64,000 nucleotides of DNA, taken from assembly GCF_011752565.1 (NCBI RefSeq), contig NZ_VWXK01000003.1, forward strand, positions 186,001-250,000, written 5' to 3'. The position numbers were made by a program, and so were the translations under genes. Positions 19,595-28,308 of the stretch are shown piece after piece. Within the stretch, counting starts at the first letter, position 1. Each line of letters opens with the position of its first letter. A model generated the notes under the pieces. It made no database searches and was not told where the DNA came from. It was given only the letters and a program-made list of their open reading frames with translations. The DNA is from Pantoea sp. Ap-967. GTDB taxonomy: Bacteria; Pseudomonadota; Gammaproteobacteria; Pseudomonadales; Pseudomonadaceae.

Positions 19595-20065
19595 ATGAAC
19601 AAGGCCACCCTGCTCACGCGCATCGTCGCGGCCCTGGAAACCGACATGGAGGTGCTGCGCCGCGCCGCCCAAACCGCCTACGAAGCCGCCACCGCCGAAG
19701 AGAACATTGCCGAGAACAAGTACGACACCCTGGGGCTGGAGGCGTCGTACCTGGCCACCGGGCAGGCGCGGCGCACGGCCGAAATACGCCAGGCGCTGGT
19801 CACCTACCAGCAGTTGCTGTTGCGCGAGTACGACCCGACGCGTGGGGTGCAGGTGAGCAACCTGGTGACCCTGGAAGATGAAGATGGCGGGCGGCGGCGG
19901 TTGTTTCTCGGGCCGGAAGCGGCGGGGCTGAAGGTGGGTGAAGGTGAGGGGCTGGTGACCGTCATTACCCCGCGTTCGCCCTTGGGGCAGTTGTTGGTGG
20001 GCAAGCGGGTTGATGATGAGGTGAGCTTGGGGGCGCAGGTGTTTTACATCGTTGAGGTTGCCTGA
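19595..20065 (+). CDS. GreA/GreB-like protein
   Basis: 156-aa protein: an N-terminal helical hairpin (about 1-65, Ala/Glu-rich with heptads) and a C-terminal domain whose VITPRSPLGQLLVGKRVDDEVSL resembles the GreA/B C-terminal beta domain (SPLGxxLxGKxxGDxV). True Gre factors cut backtracked transcripts through two acidic residues at the coiled-coil tip; here the tip region ENIAENKYDTLG does contain acidic residues, but activity is uncertain. It is preceded by a coupled membrane protein. Could instead be an RNA polymerase secondary-channel binder of another kind. Confidence 0.75.
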   Translation: MNKATLLTRIVAALETDMEVLRRAAQTAYEAATAEENIAENKYDTLGLEASYLATGQARRTAEIRQALVTYQQLLLREYDPTRGVQVSNLVTLEDEDGGRRRLFLGPEAAGLKVGEGEGLVTVITPRSPLGQLLVGKRVDDEVSLGAQVFYIVEVA

Positions 20066-20074
20066 CAGGGCCTC

Positions 20075-20098
20075 TTCGCGGGGCAAGCCCGCTCCTAC
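20075..20098. repeat. Single REP-A element
   Basis: One REP-A core (TTCGCGGGGCAAGCCCGCTC then CTAC) just after the Gre-like gene. Confidence 0.82.
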
Positions 20099-20214
20099 AG
20101 CAATCGCGCCGGCCTTTAACATTTGCGCAAGACCGGCAAGGTCAGCTTGCGCGTACTACGCTGGAACAGCCCCGCCCCCAAGGCATCCGGCCTTGCTTCC
20201 AGCAGGAGATCAGC

Positions 20215-20964
20215 ATGTCCAAAGCACTTACCCTTGAAGGCAAAGTGGCCTTCGTTCAAGGCGGTTCCCGCGGCATCGGCGCCGCCATCGTGCGCCGCCT
20301 GGCGCGCGAAGGCGCGCAGGTAGCCTTTACCTACGTCAGCTCCGCCGGCCCCGCCGAGGCGCTGGCCGAGGAGGTCAAGGCCGCAGGCGGCCAGGCCCTG
20401 GCCCTGCGCGCCGACAGCGCCGACGCCGCTGCCTTGCAGTTGGCGGTGGACGACGCGGTAAAGGCCTTTGGCCGCCTCGATATCCTGGTCAACAACGCCG
20501 GCGTGCTGGCCGTGGCACCGCTGGCCGAGTTCGACCTGGCGGACTTCGACCGCACGCTCGCGGTCAACGTGCGCAGTGTGTTCGTCGCCAGCCAGGCAGC
20601 CGCCCGCTATATGGGCCAGGGCGGGCGCATCATCAATATCGGCAGCACCAACGCCGAGCGCATGCCCTTCGCCGGCGGCGCGCCCTATGCCATGAGCAAG
20701 TCGGCGCTGGTGGGGCTGACCAAGGGCATGGCGCGTGACCTGGGGCCACAGGGGATTACCGTGAACAACCTGCAGCCTGGGCCGGTGGACACCGACATGA
20801 ACCCGGCCAGCGGCGAGTTTGCCGAAAGCCTGATTCCGTTGATGGCGGTTGGGCGGTACGGGCAGGCCGATGAGATTGCCAGTTTCGTCGCGTACCTGGC
20901 CGGGCCTGAGGCCGGTTACATCACCGGGGCCAGTTTGACGGTCGATGGTGGGTTTGCCGCCTGA
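20215..20964 (+). CDS. Short-chain dehydrogenase/reductase (SDR)
   Basis: 249-aa classical SDR. The cofactor loop is GGSRGIG (16-22), the structural motif NNAG follows, the catalytic Ser is in NIGSTNAER and the Tyr/Lys pair in APYAMSKSAL. The C-terminus ends LTVDGGFAA as in oxidoreductases of the FabG-like group. The residue after the second strand (TYVSSAGPAE) lacks an acidic residue, suggesting NADP(H). The substrate is unknown; it stands alone between REP-rich gaps. Confidence 0.9.
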   Translation: MSKALTLEGKVAFVQGGSRGIGAAIVRRLAREGAQVAFTYVSSAGPAEALAEEVKAAGGQALALRADSADAAALQLAVDDAVKAFGRLDILVNNAGVLAVAPLAEFDLADFDRTLAVNVRSVFVASQAAARYMGQGGRIINIGSTNAERMPFAGGAPYAMSKSALVGLTKGMARDLGPQGITVNNLQPGPVDTDMNPASGEFAESLIPLMAVGRYGQADEIASFVAYLAGPEAGYITGASLTVDGGFAA

Positions 20965-20989
20965 GGCCAGCCTGGTTTGCACCCGCTTG

Positions 20990-21102
20990 GTAGGAGCGAG
21001 CGTAGCTCGCGATGGGGCGCGCAGCGGCCCCGGGTTTCCAGCTTCGCAGCCCAGGATGCCGGGGCTGCTTTGCAGCCCATCGCGAGCTGCGCTCGCTCCT
21101 AC
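20990..21102. repeat. 113-bp composite repeat module, copy 2
   Basis: Left REP-B arm, a GGGGCGCGCAGCGGCCCC hairpin, a short variable centre, a GGGGCTGCTTTGCAGCCC hairpin and a right REP-B arm. Orientation matches the copy at 32368. It lies between convergent SDR and LysR genes. Confidence 0.92.
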
Positions 21103-21146
21103 CGGGCCTACCGCCAACGCATGAAAACGCGATGCCTTCGCCCAGG

Positions 21147-22028
21147 TCAGCCCTCAACCCCCAGGCTCTGCTCCATCACCTCCAGAAACGCCCGCGCCGC
21201 CGGGGTCGGGCTATGGGCCCACACGGCATACAGGTGGCGCACCGGGGCATCCACCAGCGCCGCCACCGCCACCCCTTGAAACCCCTGGGCCACCCGCTCC
21301 GGCACCAAACCCACCGCCATGCCCCGCTGCACGAATTTTTCCACCAGGCGAATATGGCCAATTTCGAACTGCACCCGCCGCACCACCCCCGCCGCCTGGA
21401 ACGCCTCATCGGTCTGGCGCCGCGCGCCGGTGCCTTCGGGAAAGTCCACCAATACCTGGTCGGCCAGGTCGGCCAACGCCAGCGGCGCCCTGCCCGCCAG
21501 CCGGTGCCCGGGCGGCAGCACGGCCACCAGCGCTTCGCGTGCCAGCAGGCGATGCTGCACACCCTGCAGTTGCTCGCCCTGCCACAAGCCAATGAAGCCC
21601 ACATCCAGCCGCCGCTCGCACACGTCCGCCACCAGCAGCTCGCTCTTGGCGGTGAGCCAGCGCACGTCCACCTGCGGATAACGGCCATGGAACAGCGCCA
21701 GCACCTCCACCAGGTCCAGCGCGGTCAGCGAACTGATTTCGCCAATCGACAAGCGCCCCCGTACCTGGCCGCAGGCCGCCGCCACGTCATCGGCAATGCG
21801 CCTGGCGGCCTCCACCGCTGGCTTGGCGCTGAGCACGAAGGCTTCACCCGCCGGGGTCAGGCGCACCCGCCGCGAACTGCGCTCGAACAGGCTGACACCC
21901 AACTGCGCCTCCAGCCGCGCCACCTGGTGGCTAAGGGCCGACTGCACCACGTGGCAGCGCTCGGCAGCGCGGGTGAAACTGCCAGTATCGGCAACGGCCA
22001 GGGCGTATTCGAGCTGCTTGAGGTTCAT
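21147..22028 (-). CDS. LysR-family transcriptional regulator
   Basis: 293-aa regulator (MNLKQLEYALAVADTGSF...), with a standard N-terminal HTH and effector domain. The internal ATG is chosen because it gives the normal LysR N-terminus; an upstream TTG would add six residues. It is divergent from an MFS transporter gene with 103 bp between the starts, the classic LysR-target arrangement, so it probably controls that transporter. Confidence 0.92.
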   Translation of the reverse strand: MNLKQLEYALAVADTGSFTRAAERCHVVQSALSHQVARLEAQLGVSLFERSSRRVRLTPAGEAFVLSAKPAVEAARRIADDVAAACGQVRGRLSIGEISSLTALDLVEVLALFHGRYPQVDVRWLTAKSELLVADVCERRLDVGFIGLWQGEQLQGVQHRLLAREALVAVLPPGHRLAGRAPLALADLADQVLVDFPEGTGARRQTDEAFQAAGVVRRVQFEIGHIRLVEKFVQRGMAVGLVPERVAQGFQGVAVAALVDAPVRHLYAVWAHSPTPAARAFLEVMEQSLGVEG

Positions 22029-22131
22029 CGATCTATCTGCTTTCAAGATGAATAGGTTGAAAACTATACATTGGTGTCATGCCTGATACTTCCCGATACT
22101 GCTCACCATTGACCGCCCCACGAGATTCCCC

Positions 22132-23319
22132 ATGAATACGCCAACCCTGAGCCGCGCCCTGATCCTGCTGATGGCCACCGCCACCGGCCTGGCCGTGGCC
22201 AGCAACTACTACGCACAACCCCTGCTGCACAGCATCGCCGAGCACTTCGGCCTGAGCACCGCGAGCGCTGGCAGCATCGTCATCGCCGCCCAGCTGAGCT
22301 ACGGCGCCGGCCTGTTGCTGCTGGCGCCCCTGGGCGATTTGTTCGAACAGCGCCGGCTGATCGTGGTGATGAGCGCCATCGCCACCCTGGGCCTGGTGAT
22401 CAGCGCCTGCTCCCCTAGCCTGCCGTGGCTGATTCTGGGTACCGCGCTCACCGGGCTGTTCTCGGTGGTGGCGCAGATTCTGGTGCCCATGGCCGCGACC
22501 TTGAGCGAACCCCACCAGCGTGGGCGCGCGGTGGGCACGCTGATGAGCGGCCTGCTGCTGGGCATTCTGCTGGCGCGCACCGCAGCAGGCCTGATGGCCG
22601 AACTGGGCGGCTGGCGCAGCATCTATGTACTGGCCGCGGTATTGATGGCAATCACCGCCCTGGCCCTGTACCGCAGCCTGCCGCAACACCATAGCCATGC
22701 GGGGCTTAAATACCCGGCGCTGATCGGCTCGGTGTTCCGCCTGTTCATCGAGGAGCCGGTGCTGCGCCTGCGCTCGCTGCTTGGGCTATTGTCGTTCAGC
22801 CTGTTCGCGCTGTTCTGGACGCCCCTGGCCTTCCTCCTGGCGCAGCCGCCGTACCAGTATTCCGACGCGGTGATCGGCCTGTTCGGCCTGGCTGGCGCCG
22901 CCGGTGCACTGTCGGCCAACTGGGCCGGGCGCCTGGCCGACCGCGGCAAAGGGTCGCTGGGCACTACCGTGGGGCTGGTGGCGCTGTTGCTGGCGTGGGT
23001 GCCGCTGGGCTTTGCGCAAAGTTCGCTGCTGGCCTTGCTGGTGGGCGTGCTGGTGCTGGACCTGGCCGTGCAGCTGGTGCACGTGAGCAACCAGAACGCG
23101 GTAATCGCCCTGCGCCCCGAAGCCCGTACCCGGCTCAATGCGGGCTACATTACCTGCTACTTCATCGGCGGTGCGCTAGGCTCGTTGCTGGGTACGCAAT
23201 TGTTCCAGCGCCAGGGATGGCAGGGGATCGTGGCAGCAGGCCTGGCCATCGGCGCAGTGGCGCTGGTGGTGTGGGGGTTGGCGGAGCGCAAGCGCAAGCT
23301 GACCCTGCACGTTGCCTGA
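22132..23319 (+). CDS. MFS transporter
   Basis: 395-aa major facilitator with 12 predicted membrane helices. The N-terminal NYYAQPLL motif and the signature loop PLGDLFEQRR between helices 2 and 3 match the drug/sugar-efflux MFS subgroup annotated YfcJ/YdeR-like. Substrate is unknown; efflux of small toxic compounds is likely. Controlled, by position, by the divergent LysR gene. Confidence 0.92.
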   Translation: MNTPTLSRALILLMATATGLAVASNYYAQPLLHSIAEHFGLSTASAGSIVIAAQLSYGAGLLLLAPLGDLFEQRRLIVVMSAIATLGLVISACSPSLPWLILGTALTGLFSVVAQILVPMAATLSEPHQRGRAVGTLMSGLLLGILLARTAAGLMAELGGWRSIYVLAAVLMAITALALYRSLPQHHSHAGLKYPALIGSVFRLFIEEPVLRLRSLLGLLSFSLFALFWTPLAFLLAQPPYQYSDAVIGLFGLAGAAGALSANWAGRLADRGKGSLGTTVGLVALLLAWVPLGFAQSSLLALLVGVLVLDLAVQLVHVSNQNAVIALRPEARTRLNAGYITCYFIGGALGSLLGTQLFQRQGWQGIVAAGLAIGAVALVVWGLAERKRKLTLHVA

Positions 23320-23440
23320 AGGGGACAGGGTGGCCGCTGCGGCCACCCGCCACACGACCCTCCGTCGTCTTGTCGTTGACTTGCCTGCCCCTGCGGCGCT
23401 CAGTAGGCGTTGGTCTAGCCCTATCCCGAAGGATCATTCA

Positions 23441-23818
23441 ATGACAAGACTCACGGTGCAATCCGGCGACTTCTTGCAAGGTGAAGGCGAGTTTCGCAAT
23501 GGATCGCTCACGCTCAAGACCCCACGCAGTCCCTCGCCGGGCGAACGTATTTCACTCAACCGCGTCGTCGACCTGCGCCTGGCCAGCCTGGAGTCGAGTC
23601 GCAGCCTGGGCAGCGCCCTTGGCTGGGGCATGGCCGGGGCCTTGGTGGCCGGCCCGGTGGGCTTGCTGGCTGGGCTTTGGCTGGGCGGCAAGGAAGAGGA
23701 AGTGACTTTTTTGGCCACGTTCAAGGATGGCCGCAAACTGCTGGCCATTACCGACGGCAAGACCTGGTCGAAAATCGATGACACCTGGCGCCAGCATCGG
23801 CGTCCGGCTGCGGACTGA
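23441..23818 (+). CDS. Conserved-looking small protein with a glycine-rich hydrophobic hairpin
   Basis: 125 aa, not recognised. The N-terminal third is beta-rich (LTVQSGDFLQGEGEF). A Gly/Ala hydrophobic stretch around 60-85 (GSALGWGMAGALVAGPVGLLAGLW, broken here around the Pro) resembles a glycine-zipper hairpin that could insert in a membrane. The tail EEEVTFLATFKDGRKLLAI looks like a beta domain. It lies alone between the MFS gene and the TonB receptor. Confidence 0.75.
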   Translation: MTRLTVQSGDFLQGEGEFRNGSLTLKTPRSPSPGERISLNRVVDLRLASLESSRSLGSALGWGMAGALVAGPVGLLAGLWLGGKEEEVTFLATFKDGRKLLAITDGKTWSKIDDTWRQHRRPAAD

Positions 23819-23870
23819 AAGGCTTTTGGGCTGGTAAGATAGCGCACCTTTTTTTGCCTGTTCCGGCGCT

Positions 23871-23927
23871 TTCGCGGGGCAAGCCCGCTCCTACAAGGAT
23901 GTTGTAGGAGCGGGCTTGCCCCGTGAA
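23871..23927. repeat. Inverted pair of REP-A elements
   Basis: REP-A cores in opposite orientation, 40 bp before the TonB-receptor start, so they fall in its 5' region. Confidence 0.86.
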
Positions 23928-23966
23928 TGAAGCCTGCGCGGTCTTCGCCCCAAGGACGCCCTCCGC

Positions 23967-26105
23967 ATGCCCCTGCTTCGCCCTCACCTGCCCCTGAGCC
24001 TGCTCAGCCTGGGCCTGGCCTTGCACAGCCCCCATGGCTTGGCCGAAGACAGCATCACCCTGGCCCCCGTGCAGGTGTCCGACACCTACGACGACAGCGG
24101 CTACCAGGCCCGCGAGGCGGCCGTGGGCGGTTTCCAGGCCGCACCGCTGCTCGACACCCCGGCCTCGGTCAGCGTGTTCAGCCAGGCCCTGCTGCAAGAC
24201 CGCCAGGTGCGCCAGCTCAGCGAAGTGCTGCACAGCGACGCCTCGGTTGGCGAAAGCTACGCGCCCATCGGCTACTACGAAAACTTCAACGTGCGCGGCT
24301 TCGAACTCAATGCCGCCAGCAGCTACCGCATCAACGGCCAGACCATCGCCGGCGAGCAGAACGTGGCGCTGGAAAACAAGCAGCAGGTTGAACTGCTCAA
24401 GGGCCTGGCCGGCCTGCAAAGCGGCGTTTCGGCGCCCGGCGGGCTGATCAACTACGTGACCAAGCGCGCCGCCGATGTGCGCAGCGTCAGCGTGTCCACC
24501 AATGCCCAGGGCGAGCGCTACCTGGCCACCGACCTGGGCGGCTGGTTCGGCAGCGAACGGCAGTTCGGCGTGCGGGTGAACCTGGCCCACGAAGATATCC
24601 GCTCCTATGTCGACCACGCCGATGGCAAGCGCGACTTCGCCTCGCTGGCCTTCGACTGGCAGATCAACCCCAATGCCACCCTGCAGCTCGACGCCGAGTA
24701 CCAGCACCGCGAACAGCGCTCGGTGCCGGGCTACCAGTTGCTGGGCGGCAGCGAACTGCCCCACGGCATCGACCCGCACGACCGCCTGGCCTACCAACAG
24801 TGGGCCAAGCCTGTGCAAAACGACTCGCTGAACCTGGGCGGGCGTTTCGCCTACCGCTTCAACGACAACTGGACCGGCACCCTGAGCGCTTCGCGCAGCC
24901 AGGTGGTGATCGATGACTACAGTTCGTTCGCCTGGGGCAGCGAGGGTGGCTGGCAGTCGCACTTCAGCCCGCAAGGCGACTACGACATCTACGACTTCCG
25001 CAGCCCCGACGACACCCGCCGCACCGACGAAGCCCAGGCCATGCTCGAAGGCCACTTCGACGCACTGGGGGTTGGCCACGCGCTGACCGTGGGCACCAGC
25101 GCCCAGCGCCGCACCCTCGACCAGCGCCCGTATTACAACGCGCTGGTAGGCAGCGGCAATATCTACACCGGCACGCCGGCGGTGGACCCGTCGGACGACC
25201 CCGTGGGCGCGAGCCAGCGGCGCCTGGACAGCCGCCAATACGGCCTGTTCGCCAGCGACCGGATCACCTTCAACGAGCAGTGGCAGACCGTGATCGGCGC
25301 CCGCGAAATACGCCTGGACGAACGCACCTGGGACGAGGACGGCAACGCCGGCCGGCATACCCGCCAGTACCAGTTGCTGCCAAACGCTGCGCTGATCTAC
25401 AAGCCGCGCCCGGACACCACCCTGTATGCCAGCTACGCCAAGGGCCTGTCGGCCGGCGGCACGGCGCCGTGGTACGCGAACAATGCGGCCGAGATTCTGG
25501 CCCCTACTCTCTCCCACCAACTGGAGCTGGGTATCAAGCAGGACTGGCAGCGCATGAGCTTCAGTGCGGCGCTGTTCCAGCTGCGCCAGGCTTACCAGTA
25601 TGCGCGCCCTGAAGGGGATGGCAGTTTCAGCTACGTGCAGCAGGGCCAGCAGAAGAACATCGGCCTGGAGCTGGGCGCCAGTGGCTGGGTAACCTCGAAC
25701 CTGCAGCTGCAGGCCAGCGCCGCGGCGATTCGCGCACGGGTGCACAACAGCGGCACAGAGGCCTACGAAGGGCACCAGGCGATCAACGTACCGCGCTTGC
25801 GCGCGGCGCTGCAGGCCGACTACAGCCTGCCGGTGCCAGGCCTGGCGTTGCTTGGCGGGGCACGCTACAGCGCCAGCAAGTATGCGAGCCAGGCGGGCAA
25901 TGTGCAGGTGGGCGGGTACACCGTGTTCGATGTGGGCAGCCGCTATCGCACGCAGATCGGGGGGTATGACACGGTGCTGCGCCTGACCGTGGATAACGTC
26001 TTCGACAAACGCTACTGGCGCGATGTGGGCGATTACCTGGGCGACAACTACCTGTTCCAGGGCGCGCCGCGCACGGCACGGTTGTCGGCGTCGGTGAGTT
26101 TCTAA
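23967..26105 (+). CDS. TonB-dependent siderophore receptor
   Basis: 712-aa outer-membrane receptor. A signal peptide (about 1-26, ending HGLA-ED) is followed by a plug domain (TPASVSVFSQALLQDRQ to GGLINYVTKRA) and a 22-strand barrel ending in aromatic Phe (LSASVSF). The plug-barrel pattern and the YKPRPDTTLYASYAKG and DNVFDKRYW motifs are those of ferric-siderophore receptors (FhuA/FpvA relatives). There is no N-terminal signalling extension, so no cell-surface-signalling sigma factor is expected. I see no Fur box in the 148-bp upstream gap, which holds only REP elements. Confidence 0.94.
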   Translation: MPLLRPHLPLSLLSLGLALHSPHGLAEDSITLAPVQVSDTYDDSGYQAREAAVGGFQAAPLLDTPASVSVFSQALLQDRQVRQLSEVLHSDASVGESYAPIGYYENFNVRGFELNAASSYRINGQTIAGEQNVALENKQQVELLKGLAGLQSGVSAPGGLINYVTKRAADVRSVSVSTNAQGERYLATDLGGWFGSERQFGVRVNLAHEDIRSYVDHADGKRDFASLAFDWQINPNATLQLDAEYQHREQRSVPGYQLLGGSELPHGIDPHDRLAYQQWAKPVQNDSLNLGGRFAYRFNDNWTGTLSASRSQVVIDDYSSFAWGSEGGWQSHFSPQGDYDIYDFRSPDDTRRTDEAQAMLEGHFDALGVGHALTVGTSAQRRTLDQRPYYNALVGSGNIYTGTPAVDPSDDPVGASQRRLDSRQYGLFASDRITFNEQWQTVIGAREIRLDERTWDEDGNAGRHTRQYQLLPNAALIYKPRPDTTLYASYAKGLSAGGTAPWYANNAAEILAPTLSHQLELGIKQDWQRMSFSAALFQLRQAYQYARPEGDGSFSYVQQGQQKNIGLELGASGWVTSNLQLQASAAAIRARVHNSGTEAYEGHQAINVPRLRAALQADYSLPVPGLALLGGARYSASKYASQAGNVQVGGYTVFDVGSRYRTQIGGYDTVLRLTVDNVFDKRYWRDVGDYLGDNYLFQGAPRTARLSASVSF

Positions 26106-26141
26106 CCGCCCCCTATTCTCCCCCAGGCCGCCGATCTCCAT

Positions 26142-26246
26142 GTAGGAGCGAGCGCAGCTCGCGATGCGCCGCGCGCGGCGCTAGTTCCATGGAGAGGCGC
26201 TGGGGTTGAGATCGAGCGCCGCAAGCGGCGCATCGCGAGCTCCTAC
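26142..26246. repeat. REP-B inverted pair with GCGCCGC hairpins, right arm shortened
   Basis: Left REP-B core is complete; the right one has lost its inner TGCGCTCG. Both are backed by GCGCCGC/GCGGCGC hairpins (about 26166-26182 and 26216-26231). It follows the TonB-receptor stop. Confidence 0.82.
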
Positions 26247-26277
26247 CAGGGGGCCTGGGGAGCAGGTGCCAGAAAGC

Positions 26278-26311
26278 AAAAAGCCCCCGAACTTTTCAGT
26301 TCGGGGGCTCT
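26278..26311 (-). terminator. Intrinsic terminator of tRNA-Ser
   Basis: Stem AGCCCCCGAACT/AGTTCGGGGGCT with a T-tract in the minus-strand sense, 11 bp after the tRNA's CCA end. The right side is T-poor, so it fits the minus-strand direction. Confidence 0.85.
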
Positions 26312-26321
26312 TCGCAGAATG

Positions 26322-26411
26322 TGGCGGTGAAGAAGGGATTTGAACCCTTGATACGATTTCTCGTATACACACTTTCCAGGCGTGCTCCTTCGACCACTCG
26401 GACACTTCACC
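26322..26411 (-). tRNA. tRNA-Ser (anticodon GGA)
   Basis: 90 nt including an encoded CCA (26322-26324 on the plus strand is TGG). The acceptor stem GGTGAAG pairs with CTTCACC, the discriminator is G, the T-arm is GGTTCAAAT, a long serine-type variable arm is present, and the anticodon loop reads TGGAAAG. It decodes UCC/UCU. This matches the well-known serine GGA tRNA. Confidence 0.96.
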
Positions 26412-26449
26412 GTTTTCCCTTCAAGGCATTCACCCTGTCGAGGCGCGCT

Positions 26450-26478
26450 AATTTAGTGGAAGAGCTTTTCTTTGGCAA
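26450..26478 (-). promoter_or_regulatory. Predicted tRNA-Ser promoter
   Basis: Minus-strand TTGCCA (26473-26478) and TAAATT (26450-26455) are 17 bp apart, followed by a GC-rich discriminator (AGCGCGCC), the layout expected of stringently controlled stable-RNA promoters. Confidence 0.7.
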
Positions 26479-26701
26479 GCATTTTTTTCAAATTTTTCAT
26501 GTATTTATGCCAAACCACTGAAACGCGCAGGTTGCCAGGGCAAAGCTGCCAATCTCGCCTGCGCTTTTACCCGGCGCCAGCGCCCTGCCCTCGCCCGGCA
26601 AGGCATAGGGCGCCGCCGCTGACTGGCCAGTCAGCCTTGCCGCTTTACCTGGCCCGCGGCGCTGGGTAACGTCGTCGCCACGCCCCCCAAAGGACTCTGC
26701 C

Positions 26702-27391
26702 ATGAGCGAGCTGATTACCTACCACGCCGAAGACGGCATCGCCACCCTGACCCTGAACAACGGCAAGGTCAACGCCATCTCGCCGGATGTCATCGCGGCC
26801 TTCAATGCCGCGCTCGACCGCGCCGTGCAGGACCGCGCGGTGGTGATCATCACCGGCCAGCCGGGCATCCTTTCCGGCGGTTACGACCTCAAGGTGATGA
26901 CCTCCGGCCCCAAGGAAGCCGTGGCCCTGGTGACGGCTGGCTCCACCCTGGCACGCCGCCTGCTGGCGCACCCGTTCCCGGTGATCGTCGCCTGCCCTGG
27001 CCATGCCGTGGCCAAGGGCGCGTTCCTGCTGCTGTCGGCTGACTACCGCATCGGCGTCGAAGGGCCGTACAAGATTGGCCTGAACGAAGTGCAGATCGGC
27101 ATGACCATGCACCACGCCGGCATCGAACTGGCGCGCGACCGCCTGGGCCGCGCGGCCTTCCACCGTTCGGTGATCAACGCCGAGATGTTCGCACCCAAGG
27201 AGGCCCTGGAGGCCGGGTTCCTCGACCGGGTGGTGCCAGCCGAACAGCTGTTGGAAGCGGCCCAGGGCGTTGCCCGGGAATTGAAGAAGCTGAACATGCT
27301 GGCGCACAAGAACACCAAGCTGAAGGTGCGCAAGGCGTTGCTCGATACCCTGGACGAAGCGATCTTGCTCGACCAAGGGCATATGGGGTGA
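26702..27391 (+). CDS. Enoyl-CoA hydratase/isomerase family protein (crotonase fold)
   Basis: 229 aa, crotonase superfamily. The oxyanion-hole stretch LSGGYDLKVM and the second hole CPGHAVAKGAF are visible. The usual catalytic pair of Glu in the hydratases (near NEVQIG and beyond) is only partly recognisable, so the reaction (hydration, isomerisation or hydrolysis) is open. At 229 aa it is shorter than typical hydratases (about 255-260). It stands alone, with no fatty-acid pathway genes beside it. Confidence 0.87.
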   Translation: MSELITYHAEDGIATLTLNNGKVNAISPDVIAAFNAALDRAVQDRAVVIITGQPGILSGGYDLKVMTSGPKEAVALVTAGSTLARRLLAHPFPVIVACPGHAVAKGAFLLLSADYRIGVEGPYKIGLNEVQIGMTMHHAGIELARDRLGRAAFHRSVINAEMFAPKEALEAGFLDRVVPAEQLLEAAQGVARELKKLNMLAHKNTKLKVRKALLDTLDEAILLDQGHMG

Positions 27392-27414
27392 CCTCGCAGG
27401 CCCCATCGCGACTG

Positions 27415-27438
27415 GTAGGAGCGACCGCAGGTCGCGAT
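27415..27438. repeat. REP-B variant with changed but still paired stem bases
   Basis: The core is GTAGGAGCGACCGCAGGTCG and continues CGAT. Compared with the common REP-B core, AGC/GCT is replaced by ACC/GGT so the stem is kept. Confidence 0.8.
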
Positions 27439-27524
27439 AGGGCCCGCCCAGGCTGACACCAAGGTTTGCCCCAGCCAGTGCACACCCGTACACTGCCCCG
27501 CGACTGTCTGGTGTGAGTCGTACC

Positions 27525-28244
27525 ATGCTCTACTCCCTTCGCATGTTCCTGTTGGCGTTGCACTTCGTGCTGGTGGGGGCCATCGGCCTGCTGATTGGCC
27601 TGCTGCGCCCGTTCAACCGCGACAACAGCCGGGTATTCGCCCGCCTCTACAGCCTGCCGGCCACCTGGCTGCTGCGCATCAAGGTCAAGGCCGAGGTCGG
27701 CCCGCTGTGGGACCAGCCACCTGGCTGCGTGATCGTCGCCAACCACCAATCCAACTTCGACCTGTTCGTGCTCGGCCATGTGGTGCCGCAACGCACCGTG
27801 GCCATCGGCAAGAAAAGCCTGGGCTGGATTCCACTGTTCGGCCAGTTGTTCTGGCTGGGTGGCAACGTGCTGGTCGACCGCAAGAACGCCTACCAGGCGC
27901 GCAAGGCGATGCAAACCACCACACGCATACTGCGCGACGACACCTCGATCTGGATTTTCCCGGAAGGCACGCGCAACCCCGAACAGCAGTTGCTGGCCTT
28001 CAAGAAAGGCGCGTTCCACATGGCCGTCGAAGCCGGCGTGCCAATCGTGCCGGTGTGCGTCAGCCGCTATGCCCGGCGCCTGAGCCTGAACAGCTGGCGG
28101 CGGCGCACGGTGATCGTTCGCTCGTTGCCGCCCATTGCGACTGCCGGCCTCGGCCAGCAAGACCTGCCCGCGTTGATCGAGCAGTGCCGCAGCCAGATGC
28201 AGCATTGCATCGACCATATGGAACGGGAATTGGTGGAGCCCTAG
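27525..28244 (+). CDS. 1-acyl-sn-glycerol-3-phosphate acyltransferase (PlsC family)
   Basis: 239-aa membrane acyltransferase making phosphatidic acid from lysophosphatidic acid. Motif I is NHQSNFD (catalytic His/Asp), motif III FPEGTRNP (substrate-binding), both in the family's spacing. The N-terminal hydrophobic helix (about 8-28) is the membrane anchor. The ATG at 27525 begins MLYSLRMFLLAL; an upstream GTG would add four residues. Another PlsC may exist elsewhere in the genome. Confidence 0.93.
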   Translation: MLYSLRMFLLALHFVLVGAIGLLIGLLRPFNRDNSRVFARLYSLPATWLLRIKVKAEVGPLWDQPPGCVIVANHQSNFDLFVLGHVVPQRTVAIGKKSLGWIPLFGQLFWLGGNVLVDRKNAYQARKAMQTTTRILRDDTSIWIFPEGTRNPEQQLLAFKKGAFHMAVEAGVPIVPVCVSRYARRLSLNSWRRRTVIVRSLPPIATAGLGQQDLPALIEQCRSQMQHCIDHMERELVEP

Positions 28245-28308
28245 GCGGGCGCTGCTCCCCCCCAGGGGTTAAGCTGTAGGGCGTCTGCAACCGAATAAGT
28301 GGATCACC

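Noticed and set aside
23748..26141. 797-codon minus-strand frame opposite the TonB receptor
   Set aside because: Antisense shadow; the plus strand carries plug, barrel and signal peptide.
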